Of a stretch of DNA of 64,000 nucleotides, positions 1-9,346 are shown piece after piece. Source of the stretch: DATARH01 sp963778385 (GTDB taxonomy: Bacteria > Pseudomonadota > Alphaproteobacteria > ATCC43930 > CGMCC-115725); assembly GCA_963778385.1 (NCBI GenBank), contig CAVZUA010000041.1, forward strand, positions 186,001 through 250,000, read 5' to 3'. Each line of letters begins with the position of its first letter. Positions within the stretch are counted from its first letter, which is position 1. Both the position numbers and the translations under genes were made by a program. A model generated the notes under the pieces. It was not told where the DNA came from and did no database searches. It saw only the letters and a program-made list of their open reading frames with translations.

Positions 1-1
1 G

Positions 2-1480
2 ATCTCACGCCTCTCCGGCGAAATCCGCCACGAACGCCGCAGCCTGTTGAGCCGCGGCGAGTTGGCGAAGCTGGTCGACGCAGCGGTGCAGGCACATTTC
101 GTGCGCAACGCGATCAACGCCGACCCGCTCGCCCGGCGCGACCTCGTCACCGCGGTCCTCCAGGAGCTGCTGAACCCTGGCTCTCCAGACCCGGAGGCGC
201 TGGGTAACCGCCGCATGCCGCATCGCGCCCTGGTCGAGGCGGCGAAGGCGCAAATACAGCCGCTGGTGCTGGAACACATGGATGTCGCCGCCGCCGCCGA
301 AATGCCGCGCCCGGCCTTCGAGGCGCAGCTGACCGGTTGGGTCAAGGAGCTGCTCGCCGAGACCAAGATCCAGCTCAATTTCGCCGAGCAGCGCGAACTC
401 GTCGAATCGCTGATCGCCGACATGCTGGGCCTCGGGCCGCTCGAACCGCTGATGGCGGACGAGACGGTGACCGACATCATGGTCAACGGCGCCAAGCAGG
501 TCTATATCGAGCGCCGCGGCAAACTCGAACTCGCCGACGTTCAGTTCCGCGACGATCAGCACGTCATGAACGTCGCGACCAAGATCGTTTCGCGCATCGG
601 CCGCCGCATCGACGAGGCGAAGCCGCTGGTCGACGCCCGCCTCGAGGACGGCAGCCGCGTCAACATCATCATCCCGCCGCTGGCGCTCGACGGGCCGTCG
701 ATCTCGATCCGCAAATTCGCCAAGAAGACCATCACGCTCGACATCATGGCGCAGAATGGCAGCATCTCCACCAGCATGGCGACGGTGCTGAAGATCGCCG
801 CCCGCTGCCGGCTCAACATCCTGATCTCGGGCGGCACCGGCTCGGGCAAGACCACGCTGCTCAATGCGATGTCGCGCATGATCGATCCGGCCGAGCGGAC
901 GGTCACGATCGAGGACGCCGCCGAGCTGCAGATGCAACAGCCGCATGTCGTGCGCCTCGAAACCCGCCCGGCCAATCTGGAAGGCAGCGGCGAGATCACG
1001 ATGCGCGACCTCTTGAAGAACACGCTGCGTATGCGCCCCGACCGCATCATCATCGGCGAGTGCCGCGGCGAAGAAGCGCTTGACATGCTGCAGGCGATGA
1101 ATACTGGCCATGACGGCTCGATGTCGACGATCCACGCCAACAATCCACGCGAGGCGCTGACCCGCCTCGAAAACATGATCAGCATGGGGGCGGTGAACCT
1201 GCCATCGAAGGCGATGCGCACGCAGATCGCCTCGGCGATCAACCTGATCTGTCAGGTGAGCCGCATGCGCGACGGCGCCCGCCAAGTCACCCACATCGTC
1301 GAAGTGGTGGGCATGGAAGGCGACATCATCACGACCCAGGAGCTGTTCAACTATCAGTTCCAGGGCGAGACCGGCGAAGGCCGACTGCGCGGCACGTTCC
1401 AGTCGACCGGCATCCGCCCCGCTTTCCTCCCGCGGGCCGAGTATTTCGGGCTCGACCGCGCCTTGCTGGAAGCGATCTGA
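2..1480 (+). CDS. cpaF: CpaF/TadA secretion ATPase of the Tad pilus (5' partial)
   Basis: This is the hexameric ATPase that powers assembly of the Flp/Tad pilus at the cytoplasmic face of the inner membrane. The type II/IV secretion ATPase core is complete: a linker region with GLGPLEPLM, the Walker A motif GGTGSGKTT near base 835, and a conserved GECRGEEALDML region near base 1057 followed by the STIHANNP motif. The reading frame is open to the left edge and still looks coding before the first possible start (TTG at 47), so the true start probably lies outside the window. It is followed after two bases by tadB, as in cpaF-tadB-tadC operons. Family membership is certain; the exact N-terminus is not visible. 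Confidence 0.93.
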   Translation: MSRLSGEIRHERRSLLSRGELAKLVDAAVQAHFVRNAINADPLARRDLVTAVLQELLNPGSPDPEALGNRRMPHRALVEAAKAQIQPLVLEHMDVAAAAEMPRPAFEAQLTGWVKELLAETKIQLNFAEQRELVESLIADMLGLGPLEPLMADETVTDIMVNGAKQVYIERRGKLELADVQFRDDQHVMNVATKIVSRIGRRIDEAKPLVDARLEDGSRVNIIIPPLALDGPSISIRKFAKKTITLDIMAQNGSISTSMATVLKIAARCRLNILISGGTGSGKTTLLNAMSRMIDPAERTVTIEDAAELQMQQPHVVRLETRPANLEGSGEITMRDLLKNTLRMRPDRIIIGECRGEEALDMLQAMNTGHDGSMSTIHANNPREALTRLENMISMGAVNLPSKAMRTQIASAINLICQVSRMRDGARQVTHIVEVVGMEGDIITTQELFNYQFQGETGEGRLRGTFQSTGIRPAFLPRAEYFGLDRALLEAI

Positions 1481-1482
1481 CG

Positions 1483-2469
1483 ATGGCGATCGATCCGGCC
1501 ACGATCATGGCGCTTGGGCTTGGCCTGATGGTCGCGCTCTTTGTGATGCTCATCGGCGGCATCCTGGGCGGCAGCGAGGCGCGCCGCTATCGGCGCCGGC
1601 TGACCCTGGTCACCGGCGGCAAAAAGGCGGTCGACCCAACCGCACCGGAGGCGCGCTCGCTGGCGCGGCGCGAAACCACCACGCCGGGGATGGACCGCCT
1701 GGTCAAGGGCTGGCTGCCGCGCCGCGACCTGCTCGTCGCCAGGCTGCAGCGTACCGGACGCGGCATCACCCTCGGTCACTACGCGGTGACGACCGCCGCA
1801 TTTACGCTGTTCGCGATCGCCTTTTGCTGGCTGTTTTTTCACCTGCAGATCGGGACGGCGGTCCTGCTCGGCATAGCCGTTGGCGTCGGCCTGCCTTACG
1901 CCGTCATCGGCTCGATGGGCAAGCGCCGGGTCAAGGCCTTCCTCAGCCTGTTCCCCGACGCCATCGACCTGATGGTGCGGGCGTTGCGCTCGGGTCTGCC
2001 GATCAGCGAGGCGATCATCGGCGCCGCGCAGGAAATCGGCGACCCTGTGGGGTCCGAGTTCAGCAGCGTCGAGAGCGGCATGCGGATGGGCCGCGACCTT
2101 GACAGCCTGCTGTGGGATATCGCCAAGCGCATCGACGCGCCGGAGCTGCGCTTCTTCATCATCGCCCTCGGCGTGCAGCGCGAAACCGGCGGCAACCTGG
2201 CGGAAACGCTGGCCAACCTGTCCGACCTGCTGCGCCGGCGCAAGATGATGCAGCAAAAGGTCCGCGCGATGTCGAGCGAGGCCCGTGCCAGTACGATGAT
2301 CCTCGGCTCGCTGCCGTTTGTCGTGACCGGGATTCTCATGCTGACCTCGCCCGGCTACATCCGGGTGCTGTTTATCGATCCACGCGGGATGATGCTCGTG
2401 GCGCTGGCCGTCGGGATGCTGTGCACCGGCATCGGCATCATGGTCAAGATGGCGAAGTTCGAGATATGA
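1483..2469 (+). CDS. tadB: TadB, Tad pilus inner-membrane platform protein
   Basis: TadB is one of two polytopic T2SS-F domain proteins that form the membrane platform on which CpaF acts. The 328-residue protein has an N-terminal membrane segment, a central pair of hydrophobic segments around residues 95-145, a T2SSF domain (about 155-285, including LFPDAIDLMVRALRSGLPI and the AKRIDAPELRFFIIAL stretch) and a C-terminal hydrophobic segment. Length and order of segments fit the family. The ATG lies two bases after the cpaF stop and its own stop overlaps the tadC start (ATGA), so the three genes are almost certainly cotranscribed and translationally coupled. Confidence 0.93.
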   Translation: MAIDPATIMALGLGLMVALFVMLIGGILGGSEARRYRRRLTLVTGGKKAVDPTAPEARSLARRETTTPGMDRLVKGWLPRRDLLVARLQRTGRGITLGHYAVTTAAFTLFAIAFCWLFFHLQIGTAVLLGIAVGVGLPYAVIGSMGKRRVKAFLSLFPDAIDLMVRALRSGLPISEAIIGAAQEIGDPVGSEFSSVESGMRMGRDLDSLLWDIAKRIDAPELRFFIIALGVQRETGGNLAETLANLSDLLRRRKMMQQKVRAMSSEARASTMILGSLPFVVTGILMLTSPGYIRVLFIDPRGMMLVALAVGMLCTGIGIMVKMAKFEI

Positions 2470-3899
2470 GCAGCGTTGTCATCGACGCCTACCTGCCGTT
2501 CGGGCTCGCGCTCAATGATGTGATCGCGATCATGGCGGGGCTCGCCGTGCTGGTGACAGTCTTCGCCTTGTGGCAAGGCCTGCGCGCCGACACCGCGTTC
2601 GAGCGCCGCCTGGCGCAGATTGCCGACAAGAAGCAGGCTATGCGGCTCGCCGCGCTGGCCACACGCCGCCAACGCGTCCAGCTCACACCGGCGAGCATCA
2701 TCCACGAACTGGTGACCCGGCTCGACTTGCTGCGTTCACACCATGCGACCGAGGCGCGCATGATACTCGCCCGCGCCGGAATGCGGTCGCGCGACGCGGT
2801 GGTCCGCTATCTGTTCGCGCGACTCACCCTGCCCTTGGCTTTTGCGCTGGCGACGCTGGCCGATGGCTACACGCTACACTTGCTGCCGATCCCGCAAAAT
2901 CTGCGGCTGCTCGCCGCGGCCGGTGCAGCCGTGTTCGGTTTCTTCGGCCCAGGGATCTACATCAAAAATCTGACCGCCAAGCGGCAGAAGCGGATGCAGC
3001 TCGGCCTCCCCGATTGCCTCGATTTGATGATCATCTGCGCCGAGGCGGGGCTAAGCCTCGATGCCACGCTGGTCCGCGTGTCCCGCGAGCTGCAATCCGC
3101 CTGCCCCGACCTTGCCGAGGAACTGGCGATCACCTCGGCCGAGCTGACCTTTCTGCCCGACCGGCGGCAGGCGTTCGAGAACCTCAACGCCCGCACCGAC
3201 ATGAGTGCCATCCGCGGGGTCGTCAACACGCTGATGCAGACGGCGAAATTCGGCACGCCTCTGGCCCATTCGCTGCGCGTGCTGGCGACCGAATACCGCG
3301 ACGCCCGCATGTTCAAGGCGGAAGAAAAGGCGGCGCGGCTGCCGGCGATGATGACCGTGCCGATGATCATCTTCATCCTGCCGACGCTGTTCATCGTCCT
3401 GATGGGCCCGGCTGCGCTCGGCATCATGGACACGTTCGACAAAGGTGGCGGCGGGCCGAAACAGGTCACCGTCGTCACCCACAAGGACAACGGTCAGGGC
3501 GACGATGCCGACGTCCAACAGCCGGAAATCATCGAGAAAAAGGCCGACGACACGCCCATCGTGAAGCCGCCCAAGGAGTTGCCACCCGCGACGGTGACCC
3601 CCGACGGCCCCATCGCCGCTGTCGGCCAGCCTGTTGCGGTCGATGTCGATGCCCATGAACTCACGAATTTCGACAATCTGCGTCTCGTCCTCGTGCCGAT
3701 GGGGACGCCTGATGCGGTGAGCGACGAGACGCAGTTTTTCGCCGACGCGAAGGCCGTCGCGCCGACGCAGATGCATATCATTATTATCCCTCCGGAATCC
3801 GGGCCCAGCGAGATCAGGCTTTATGCCGCGCCGCGCTCAGGCATCGGCGGCTACCGAATCGCCGCGCGGACACCGCTCTATGTCACGCCCGCGAAATAG
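2466..3899 (+). CDS. tadC: TadC, Tad pilus platform protein with C-terminal extension
   Basis: This is the second T2SS-F platform protein, paired with TadB. Residues 1-325 match an ordinary TadC: hydrophobic segments near 20-37 and 115-160, a T2SSF domain (LGLPDCLDLMIICAEAGLSL) and a last membrane segment ending near LMGPAALGIMDTF. The ATG at 2466 overlaps the tadB stop in an ATGA junction. The protein then continues about 150 residues past the usual end, through a glycine-rich hinge and a charged Pro/Lys linker into a beta-rich module with GPSEIRLYAAPRSG and a final Y-V-T-P. The tail recalls small beta domains attached to some VWA proteins, but this is an impression and its function is unknown. 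Confidence 0.88.
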   Translation: MSSVVIDAYLPFGLALNDVIAIMAGLAVLVTVFALWQGLRADTAFERRLAQIADKKQAMRLAALATRRQRVQLTPASIIHELVTRLDLLRSHHATEARMILARAGMRSRDAVVRYLFARLTLPLAFALATLADGYTLHLLPIPQNLRLLAAAGAAVFGFFGPGIYIKNLTAKRQKRMQLGLPDCLDLMIICAEAGLSLDATLVRVSRELQSACPDLAEELAITSAELTFLPDRRQAFENLNARTDMSAIRGVVNTLMQTAKFGTPLAHSLRVLATEYRDARMFKAEEKAARLPAMMTVPMIIFILPTLFIVLMGPAALGIMDTFDKGGGGPKQVTVVTHKDNGQGDDADVQQPEIIEKKADDTPIVKPPKELPPATVTPDGPIAAVGQPVAVDVDAHELTNFDNLRLVLVPMGTPDAVSDETQFFADAKAVAPTQMHIIIIPPESGPSEIRLYAAPRSGIGGYRIAARTPLYVTPAK

Positions 3900-3929
3900 A
3901 GGCGCCCGGTCGAAATCGGGGCGACCGCG

Positions 3930-4778
3930 TCAGGATTGCGGCTTTGTCGCGGCGCTGGCCGAAAGAATGGCGCGGCTGCGGGCTTCCGGCGGCAGTCGCC
4001 GCAATGTGTCGTAGAATGCGAGGTTGTGGTCCGTCGCCGCGGCGTCAAGGTCCCGCCGGGCGAACTCGCGCGCCATCTTGTCATCGCCCTTGAGCCCATA
4101 GATCAACGCCAATGTTTGCCGCTCGTGCGGCGCCGCATTCGGCGCCAGGGCGATCGGCCGCAGAACGTCGATCGCCTGATCAAATTTCTCGCTCAACGCC
4201 AGCGACAAGGCCAGGTTGGCGATCAGCGAACGGTCGGTCGGCGCAATCTTCAGTCCCTGCCGGTAGCGGTTTTGCGCATGGCTGTGCTGGCCGATGAAAT
4301 CGTCGGCGACGCCGATCAGCAACAGCAGCTTGGGATCGTCCGGCGTGTCGGTATAGGCGGTCGCCAGCGGGCTCGCCGCGAGATCGGGGCGGCCAGTCTT
4401 CAGGTAGCCCTTGGCTAAGCCGCGCAGCGCCGTCGGATATTTCGGGCTCAACTTCAGCGCCGCGTTGTAATTGACGATCGCGTCGTCGGGCCTGCCCATG
4501 TCGAGCAGCGTGTCGCCGAGCGCAACCAGCGGCTCGGGGTTGCTCGTTTCCATCGACGCGGCATGGCGATAAAGGTTGATCGCGTTGCCGTAATCGCCGC
4601 CGGCGCGCGACGCCGAAGCGATATGCATGACCCCGGCGTAGCCGACTTCCGGGGCGCTGCCGGTCCGCCCGTTGACCGCCAGTGGATCAAGTTGCGTCGA
4701 TGACGTGGTCTCGCACCCCGTGAGTGCCACCACACTTAGGACCAGGAACAGGGCGGTAGCACTCCGAAGTCGAGTCAT
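3930..4778 (-). CDS. tadD: TadD-like TPR lipoprotein
   Basis: This is the tetratricopeptide lipoprotein of Tad pilus loci, thought to help assemble the outer-membrane secretin. A lipoprotein signal is clear: basic start, hydrophobic core and lipobox ALTGC with Cys22 as the lipidated residue. The rest is a chain of TPR helices (for example PEPLVALGDTLLDMGRPDDA and NAALKLSPKYPTALRGLAK). The 282-residue length is usual. It is convergent with tadC, with 30 bases between the stops, rather than in the same operon. Generic TPR lipoproteins look similar, so the TadD call rests partly on this neighbourhood. Confidence 0.85.
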   Translation of the reverse strand: MTRLRSATALFLVLSVVALTGCETTSSTQLDPLAVNGRTGSAPEVGYAGVMHIASASRAGGDYGNAINLYRHAASMETSNPEPLVALGDTLLDMGRPDDAIVNYNAALKLSPKYPTALRGLAKGYLKTGRPDLAASPLATAYTDTPDDPKLLLLIGVADDFIGQHSHAQNRYRQGLKIAPTDRSLIANLALSLALSEKFDQAIDVLRPIALAPNAAPHERQTLALIYGLKGDDKMAREFARRDLDAAATDHNLAFYDTLRRLPPEARSRAILSASAATKPQS

Positions 4779-4951
4779 CGCCCGCCTGTTGGCCCCCGCA
4801 TCGCCCCTCGGCGCGATAATCGCAACATCCCCAATGGACTATCGGCCGCCGGCTCAGGAGCGTCTAGGGCCCCTTATAAGGTGTTATTGATGTCAATAGC
4901 TTGCGATAGGCTATCGTGGGACGACACCATCCAGTACCGCAAATCGACGGC

Positions 4952-7618
4952 TCAGGCGCTCGCCCGTGCCGCAAGTGCGTGCCGCACCGCCTCAAGCGCT
5001 TCCTCGGCGCGCGCGGCGTCGGGCCCGCCGGCCTGCGCCATATCCGCGCGCCCCCCGCCGCCTTTGCCGCCGAGAATCTCGGCGCCGGCGCGCACCAGCC
5101 CGACCGCGTCGAAACGCGATGTCAGGTCGTCGGTGACGCCAACCACGATTGCCGCCTTGCCGTCGTCGCGCGACACCACGGCGACAATGCCGGAGCCAAT
5201 CCGCCGCTTCAGATCGTCGGCCAGCGAACGCAGCTCGCGGCCCGGCACATCGTCGACGACGCGGCCATCGAAGGCGATATCGCCGATCTTCACGGCCGCC
5301 GCCGGAGCCGTCGTCGTTGGCCCGCCACCGCCGCTCGCCAGCGCCCGGCGCAGGTCGGCCAATTCGCGTTCAAGACGGCGGCGGTCCTCCATCAGGCTGG
5401 CGACGCGCGCCGGCAGCTCAGCCGGGCTGGTGCGCAGCGCGCCGGCGGCCTGGCGCAGCAGGTCCTCCTCCTCGGCCAGATAGGCTTCGGCGGCGGCGCC
5501 GGTCAGCGCTTCGATGCGCCGCACGCCCGAGGCCACCGAGCTTTCGCCGACGGTCTTGAACAGGCCGATATCGCCGGTGCGGAAGACATGCGTGCCACCG
5601 CACAGCTCGACCGAATAGGGCTGGCGCTCGCCATTCGCCTCGCCCATTGCGACGACGCGCACCTCCTCGCCGTATTTCTCGCCGAAGAGCGCCATCGCGC
5701 CTTCCTCGATCGCCTTCTCCGGGCTGAGCAGCCGGGTGGTGACCTCGCTGTTGTCGCGGATGCGGTCGTTGACCTCGGCTTCAATCACCGCGAGGTCCTC
5801 GTGGCTGATCGGGCGCGGGTGGCTGAAATCGAAGCGCAGCCGGTCCGGCGCGACAAGCGACCCCTTCTGCGTGACATGCTCGCCGAGTTGGTGGCGCAGC
5901 GCCTGGTGCAGCAGATGCGTCACCGAATGGTTGGCGCGCAGCCGGCGCCGCCGCTCGTGATCGACGCGCAGCTCAACCGCTTCGCCGACCTTGAGCGCGC
6001 CATGCGCCAACACGCCATGATGCACGAACAGATCGCCCGCCTCACGCGTTGTGTCGCGGATCGTCAGCTCGCCGCCTTGCGCCGAGAACATCACCCCGGT
6101 ATCGCCGACCTGCCCGCCCGACTCGCCGTAAAACGGTGTCTGGTTGACGATGACCGCGACCTCGTCACCGGCTTTCGCCTCGGCAACGCGCTCGCCGCCC
6201 TTGAGCATGGCAAGCACGACGCCCTCCGCACTCTCGGTCTCGTAGCCGAGGAACTCGGTCGCGCCGAGTTCTTCACGCAACGCGAACCACACCGCGCCGG
6301 TCGCCGCCTCGCCCGAGCCGACCCAGCTGCGGCGCGCCTCCTCGCGCTGCCGTTCCATCGCCGCGTCAAACCCGGCGGTCGCCACTCTGCGGTCGCGCCC
6401 GCGCAGCACGTCTTCGGTGAGGTCGAGCGGGAATCCGTATGTGTCGTAAAGCCGGAAGGCGACCTCGCCGGAGAAGTCCTGGCCGGGCGACAGCTTTGCC
6501 TCCTCCTCGTCGAGCAGGCGCAGGCCGCGTTCGAGGGTTTGCTTGAAGTTGGTTTCCTCGAAGCGCAACGTCTCGGTGATCAACGGCTGGGCGCGGATCA
6601 GCTCGGGGAAGGCCGCGCCCATCTGCGTCGTCAGCGCCGGCACCAGCCGCCACATCAGTGGCTCCTTGCAGCCCAGCATGTGCGCGTGGCGCATCGCCCG
6701 CCGCATGATGCGGCGCAGCACATAACCCCGGCCTTCCTTTGACGGCAACACGCCGTCGGCGATGAGGAACGACGAAGCGCGCAGATGGTCGGCGATGACC
6801 CGGTGCGACACCGCATGCGGCCCGTCAGCGGCGACGCCGGAAGCATCGGCCGAGGCCTGGATCAGCGAGCGGAACAGGTCGATATCGTAATTGTCGTGCT
6901 GCCCCTGCAGCACCGCGGCGATGCGTTCGAGGCCCATGCCGGTGTCGATCGACGGGCGAGGCAACGGCAGCCGCTCGCTCGCGGTCTGCTCGAACTGCAT
7001 GAACACCAGGTTCCAGATCTCGATGAACCGGTCGCCGTCCTGATCGGGGCTGCCGGGCGGACCGCCGGGGATATCCGGACCGTGGTCGTAGAAAATCTCC
7101 GAGCACGGACCACACGGGCCGGTGTCGCCCATCGCCCAGAAATTGTCGGAAGTCGGAATGCGGATGATCTTCTGCTCCGGCAGGCCGGCAATCTTTGCCC
7201 ACAACTCCGCCGCATCGTCATCCTCGGCATAGACGGTGACGAGCAGCCGGTCTTTCCGCAGGCCGAATTCCTTGGTGATCAGGTTCCAGGCCAGCTCGAT
7301 GGCCCGGTCCTTGAAGTAATCGCCAAAGGAAAAATTGCCGAGCATCTCGAAGAACGTGTGGTGCCGCGCCGTGTAGCCGACGTTTTCGAGATCGTTGTGC
7401 TTGCCGCCGGCGCGCACACATTTCTGCGAGGTGGTGGCGCGCTGATAGGGCCGCTTCTCGATGCCGGTGAAGACGTTTTTGAACTGCACCATGCCGGCAT
7501 TGGTGAACAACAGGGTCGGGTCGTTGCGCGGCACAAGCGGGCTCGACGACACGATCTCATGGCCGTTGGCAGCGAAGTAATCGAGGAAGGCGCTGCGGAT
7601 ATCGTTGGCGGTCTGCAT
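4952..7618 (-). CDS. alaS: Alanyl-tRNA synthetase
   Basis: This enzyme charges tRNA-Ala with alanine and edits mischarged serine or glycine. All parts are present in 888 residues: class II catalytic core (HHTFFEMLGNFSFGDYFK near residue 85), tRNA recognition helices, the editing domain with the zinc-site motifs NHSVTHLLH and CGGTH, and a C-terminal DHHA1-like segment that is glycine-rich and ends in RHALAARASA. The length is typical of bacterial AlaS. In many alphaproteobacteria alaS lies beside recA; here a membrane-protein gene separates them. A long open frame on the opposite strand across this gene is a composition artefact. Confidence 0.98.
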   Translation of the reverse strand: MQTANDIRSAFLDYFAANGHEIVSSSPLVPRNDPTLLFTNAGMVQFKNVFTGIEKRPYQRATTSQKCVRAGGKHNDLENVGYTARHHTFFEMLGNFSFGDYFKDRAIELAWNLITKEFGLRKDRLLVTVYAEDDDAAELWAKIAGLPEQKIIRIPTSDNFWAMGDTGPCGPCSEIFYDHGPDIPGGPPGSPDQDGDRFIEIWNLVFMQFEQTASERLPLPRPSIDTGMGLERIAAVLQGQHDNYDIDLFRSLIQASADASGVAADGPHAVSHRVIADHLRASSFLIADGVLPSKEGRGYVLRRIMRRAMRHAHMLGCKEPLMWRLVPALTTQMGAAFPELIRAQPLITETLRFEETNFKQTLERGLRLLDEEEAKLSPGQDFSGEVAFRLYDTYGFPLDLTEDVLRGRDRRVATAGFDAAMERQREEARRSWVGSGEAATGAVWFALREELGATEFLGYETESAEGVVLAMLKGGERVAEAKAGDEVAVIVNQTPFYGESGGQVGDTGVMFSAQGGELTIRDTTREAGDLFVHHGVLAHGALKVGEAVELRVDHERRRRLRANHSVTHLLHQALRHQLGEHVTQKGSLVAPDRLRFDFSHPRPISHEDLAVIEAEVNDRIRDNSEVTTRLLSPEKAIEEGAMALFGEKYGEEVRVVAMGEANGERQPYSVELCGGTHVFRTGDIGLFKTVGESSVASGVRRIEALTGAAAEAYLAEEEDLLRQAAGALRTSPAELPARVASLMEDRRRLERELADLRRALASGGGGPTTTAPAAAVKIGDIAFDGRVVDDVPGRELRSLADDLKRRIGSGIVAVVSRDDGKAAIVVGVTDDLTSRFDAVGLVRAGAEILGGKGGGGRADMAQAGGPDAARAEEALEAVRHALAARASA

Positions 7619-7673
7619 GGGTTCAATTACGGGTGTTCGCGCAATTCATGCAAGAGGCGGCACTGGAATTCTT

Positions 7674-9170
7674 CTAATCTCCACGCGCATGAACGACCGC
7701 CCGATCGTCGGCATAGACCCGGCGCCAGCCCGGCAGCCGGTCGAGCGCCGCGGCGACGGGAGCCTCCGCCTGCACCAGCGACCAGGCGATGTGATAGCGG
7801 TCAAGCAATGCCGACAACACTACCGCATCGCCGCGCTCGGCAGCCAGGTAGGCGGAGAGGAAATCGTTGCCGTACAACTCGACGCGGCCGTCGATAAAGC
7901 TCGGCACGCCGGCAAAAACCAGATACCCGCCGAACGCCTCACTGTTGAAGACGGGGCCGGTCAGTTTCAGCCCGCGGGCTGCGGCGAGCGCAGCCTGCGG
8001 CGTCACCGCGTCGCCGGCGCGGTCGATCGGTCGCAGCAAGATTGGAACGCTCAGCACGGCGCCCAGCGCGAGCGCCGACAGCATGCCGGACAGCCGCGCC
8101 GGCCCGGCGCGCTGCGCGGAGATGCGCAGCAGCGGCGACCCAGCCGCCGGACGCAGCCAGGCGGCGCACCGCGGGGCCAGCGGTGCGGCGATCACCAGCG
8201 GACCGACGAGGCCGAGCAGGTCGGCGTGCCGCACATGCGCCAGCGCCATGTACGCCAGCCCCACGAGCAGCAGCAAGCGCGTCCACGGCATCGAGCGCCA
8301 GCCGGCCAGGATTAGCGCCGCCGCACCGGCCAACCACCCGGCCAGGGCGGGAAACTGAATGAGACTGGCCGGCCGCCACTCGCCGAACCCCGATTGCAGC
8401 GCCGGCATCGCCATCAGTCGGAACGGCTGAATGACCGCGGTGACGCCGTTCGGGTTGACGACCGATGCCGCAATCGCCGCCAGCACGAAGACTGCCCAGC
8501 GCTCGGCGACGGCGATCCGCTCCGGCCGGAAGCGGGCTTCAAGCACCGCTTCGCCGCCGAGATAGCCGGCGAGCGCGATGCCGAACAGGAAGCTGCCGTG
8601 CAGGTTGGCCCACAGCAGCATGACCGGCAACAGCAGCCAAGGTGGAGGCCGCCCGTCGTCGTGGGCCGCAAAGACCCCGCCGCACCACAGTACCAACAGC
8701 GGCAAGGCAAGCACGTGCGGGCGGGCCAGTAGATGCGGCAGCACCAGCATTGCGCCGGCCAGGGCGGCGAGCGCCGCCGGCAGAGGTTCGATGCACCGCG
8801 TGAGGAACCAGGTCAGCAGTCCAATCGCGATACCGAAGCAAGCCGCAGCAGCGGCGATGACCGCTCCCCATCCTCCAAAGCCATAGATGGCGGCCAGGAC
8901 GACTTCGCCGAGCCACTCGCTGGGGTGCCAGGGCGCCCCGGCCATGGTGAACGAGAACGGGTCCGGCGAAGGCAGCGCCCCATGCGCCAACATCCAGCGC
9001 CCGGCGGCGATATGGAGATAGGTGTCGGGGTCGTTGAGCAGCGCAGTCGACGCGGCAAGGGCGCGCAGCATCGCCAGGAGCCCGACGATCCACGGCAGGG
9101 AGGGCAGCCATGCCCGCCATGCGGCACCGGCAACCAAGGCATGGGGCTGACTGACCTTTTCGCTCACCAA
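7674..9170 (-). CDS. Polytopic membrane protein, GT-C glycosyltransferase-like
   Basis: The 498-residue protein has about a dozen hydrophobic segments. Its first loop carries NDPDTYLHIAAGRWM, DPFSFT and WHPSEWL, an acidic loop pattern common in membrane proteins distantly related to GT-C (lipid-sugar-dependent) glycosyltransferases and usually annotated as hypothetical. The C-terminal part contains a small soluble-looking section (FNSEAFGGYLVFAGVPSFIDG), also seen in this group. The start is TTG at 9170 or the GTG one codon later. It lies between alaS and recA in the same direction, 55 bases upstream of alaS. Substrate and role are unknown. Confidence 0.75.
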   Translation of the reverse strand: MVSEKVSQPHALVAGAAWRAWLPSLPWIVGLLAMLRALAASTALLNDPDTYLHIAAGRWMLAHGALPSPDPFSFTMAGAPWHPSEWLGEVVLAAIYGFGGWGAVIAAAAACFGIAIGLLTWFLTRCIEPLPAALAALAGAMLVLPHLLARPHVLALPLLVLWCGGVFAAHDDGRPPPWLLLPVMLLWANLHGSFLFGIALAGYLGGEAVLEARFRPERIAVAERWAVFVLAAIAASVVNPNGVTAVIQPFRLMAMPALQSGFGEWRPASLIQFPALAGWLAGAAALILAGWRSMPWTRLLLLVGLAYMALAHVRHADLLGLVGPLVIAAPLAPRCAAWLRPAAGSPLLRISAQRAGPARLSGMLSALALGAVLSVPILLRPIDRAGDAVTPQAALAAARGLKLTGPVFNSEAFGGYLVFAGVPSFIDGRVELYGNDFLSAYLAAERGDAVVLSALLDRYHIAWSLVQAEAPVAAALDRLPGWRRVYADDRAVVHARGD

Positions 9171-9244
9171 CCGAGCCTCGCGCGGTTTGGTTAATTCGCG
9201 GTCAATACTCCTTCGGTCCTTGCTGGTGGCTGCCCCTCACCCTA

Positions 9245-9274
9245 CTCCTTCTCCCCGCATGCGGGGAGAAGGAG
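9245..9274. repeat. Perfect 30-bp palindrome, candidate recA terminator side element
   Basis: The sequence from 9245 to 9274 reads the same on both strands, with half-site CTCCTTCTCCCCGCA, and is preceded by the C-rich string CCCCTCACCC. It sits between the recA stop and the start of the membrane-protein gene. It could act as a hairpin terminator for recA, although no T-run follows. It resembles the C-rich palindromes at 26.7 and 48.9 kb. Confidence 0.75.
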
Positions 9275-9346
9275 TCGCGGCGCGCCTGTTTCGCCTGTTA
9301 TTTGCGTCGATTTATCAGGCGGAACAGGCGGCGATTTCGTCGGCCG

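Noticed and set aside
4916..6742. A 608-residue open frame on the plus strand across alaS.
   Set aside because: It lies in the antisense of a certain gene and its Arg/Ala-rich composition is that of high-GC shadow frames.
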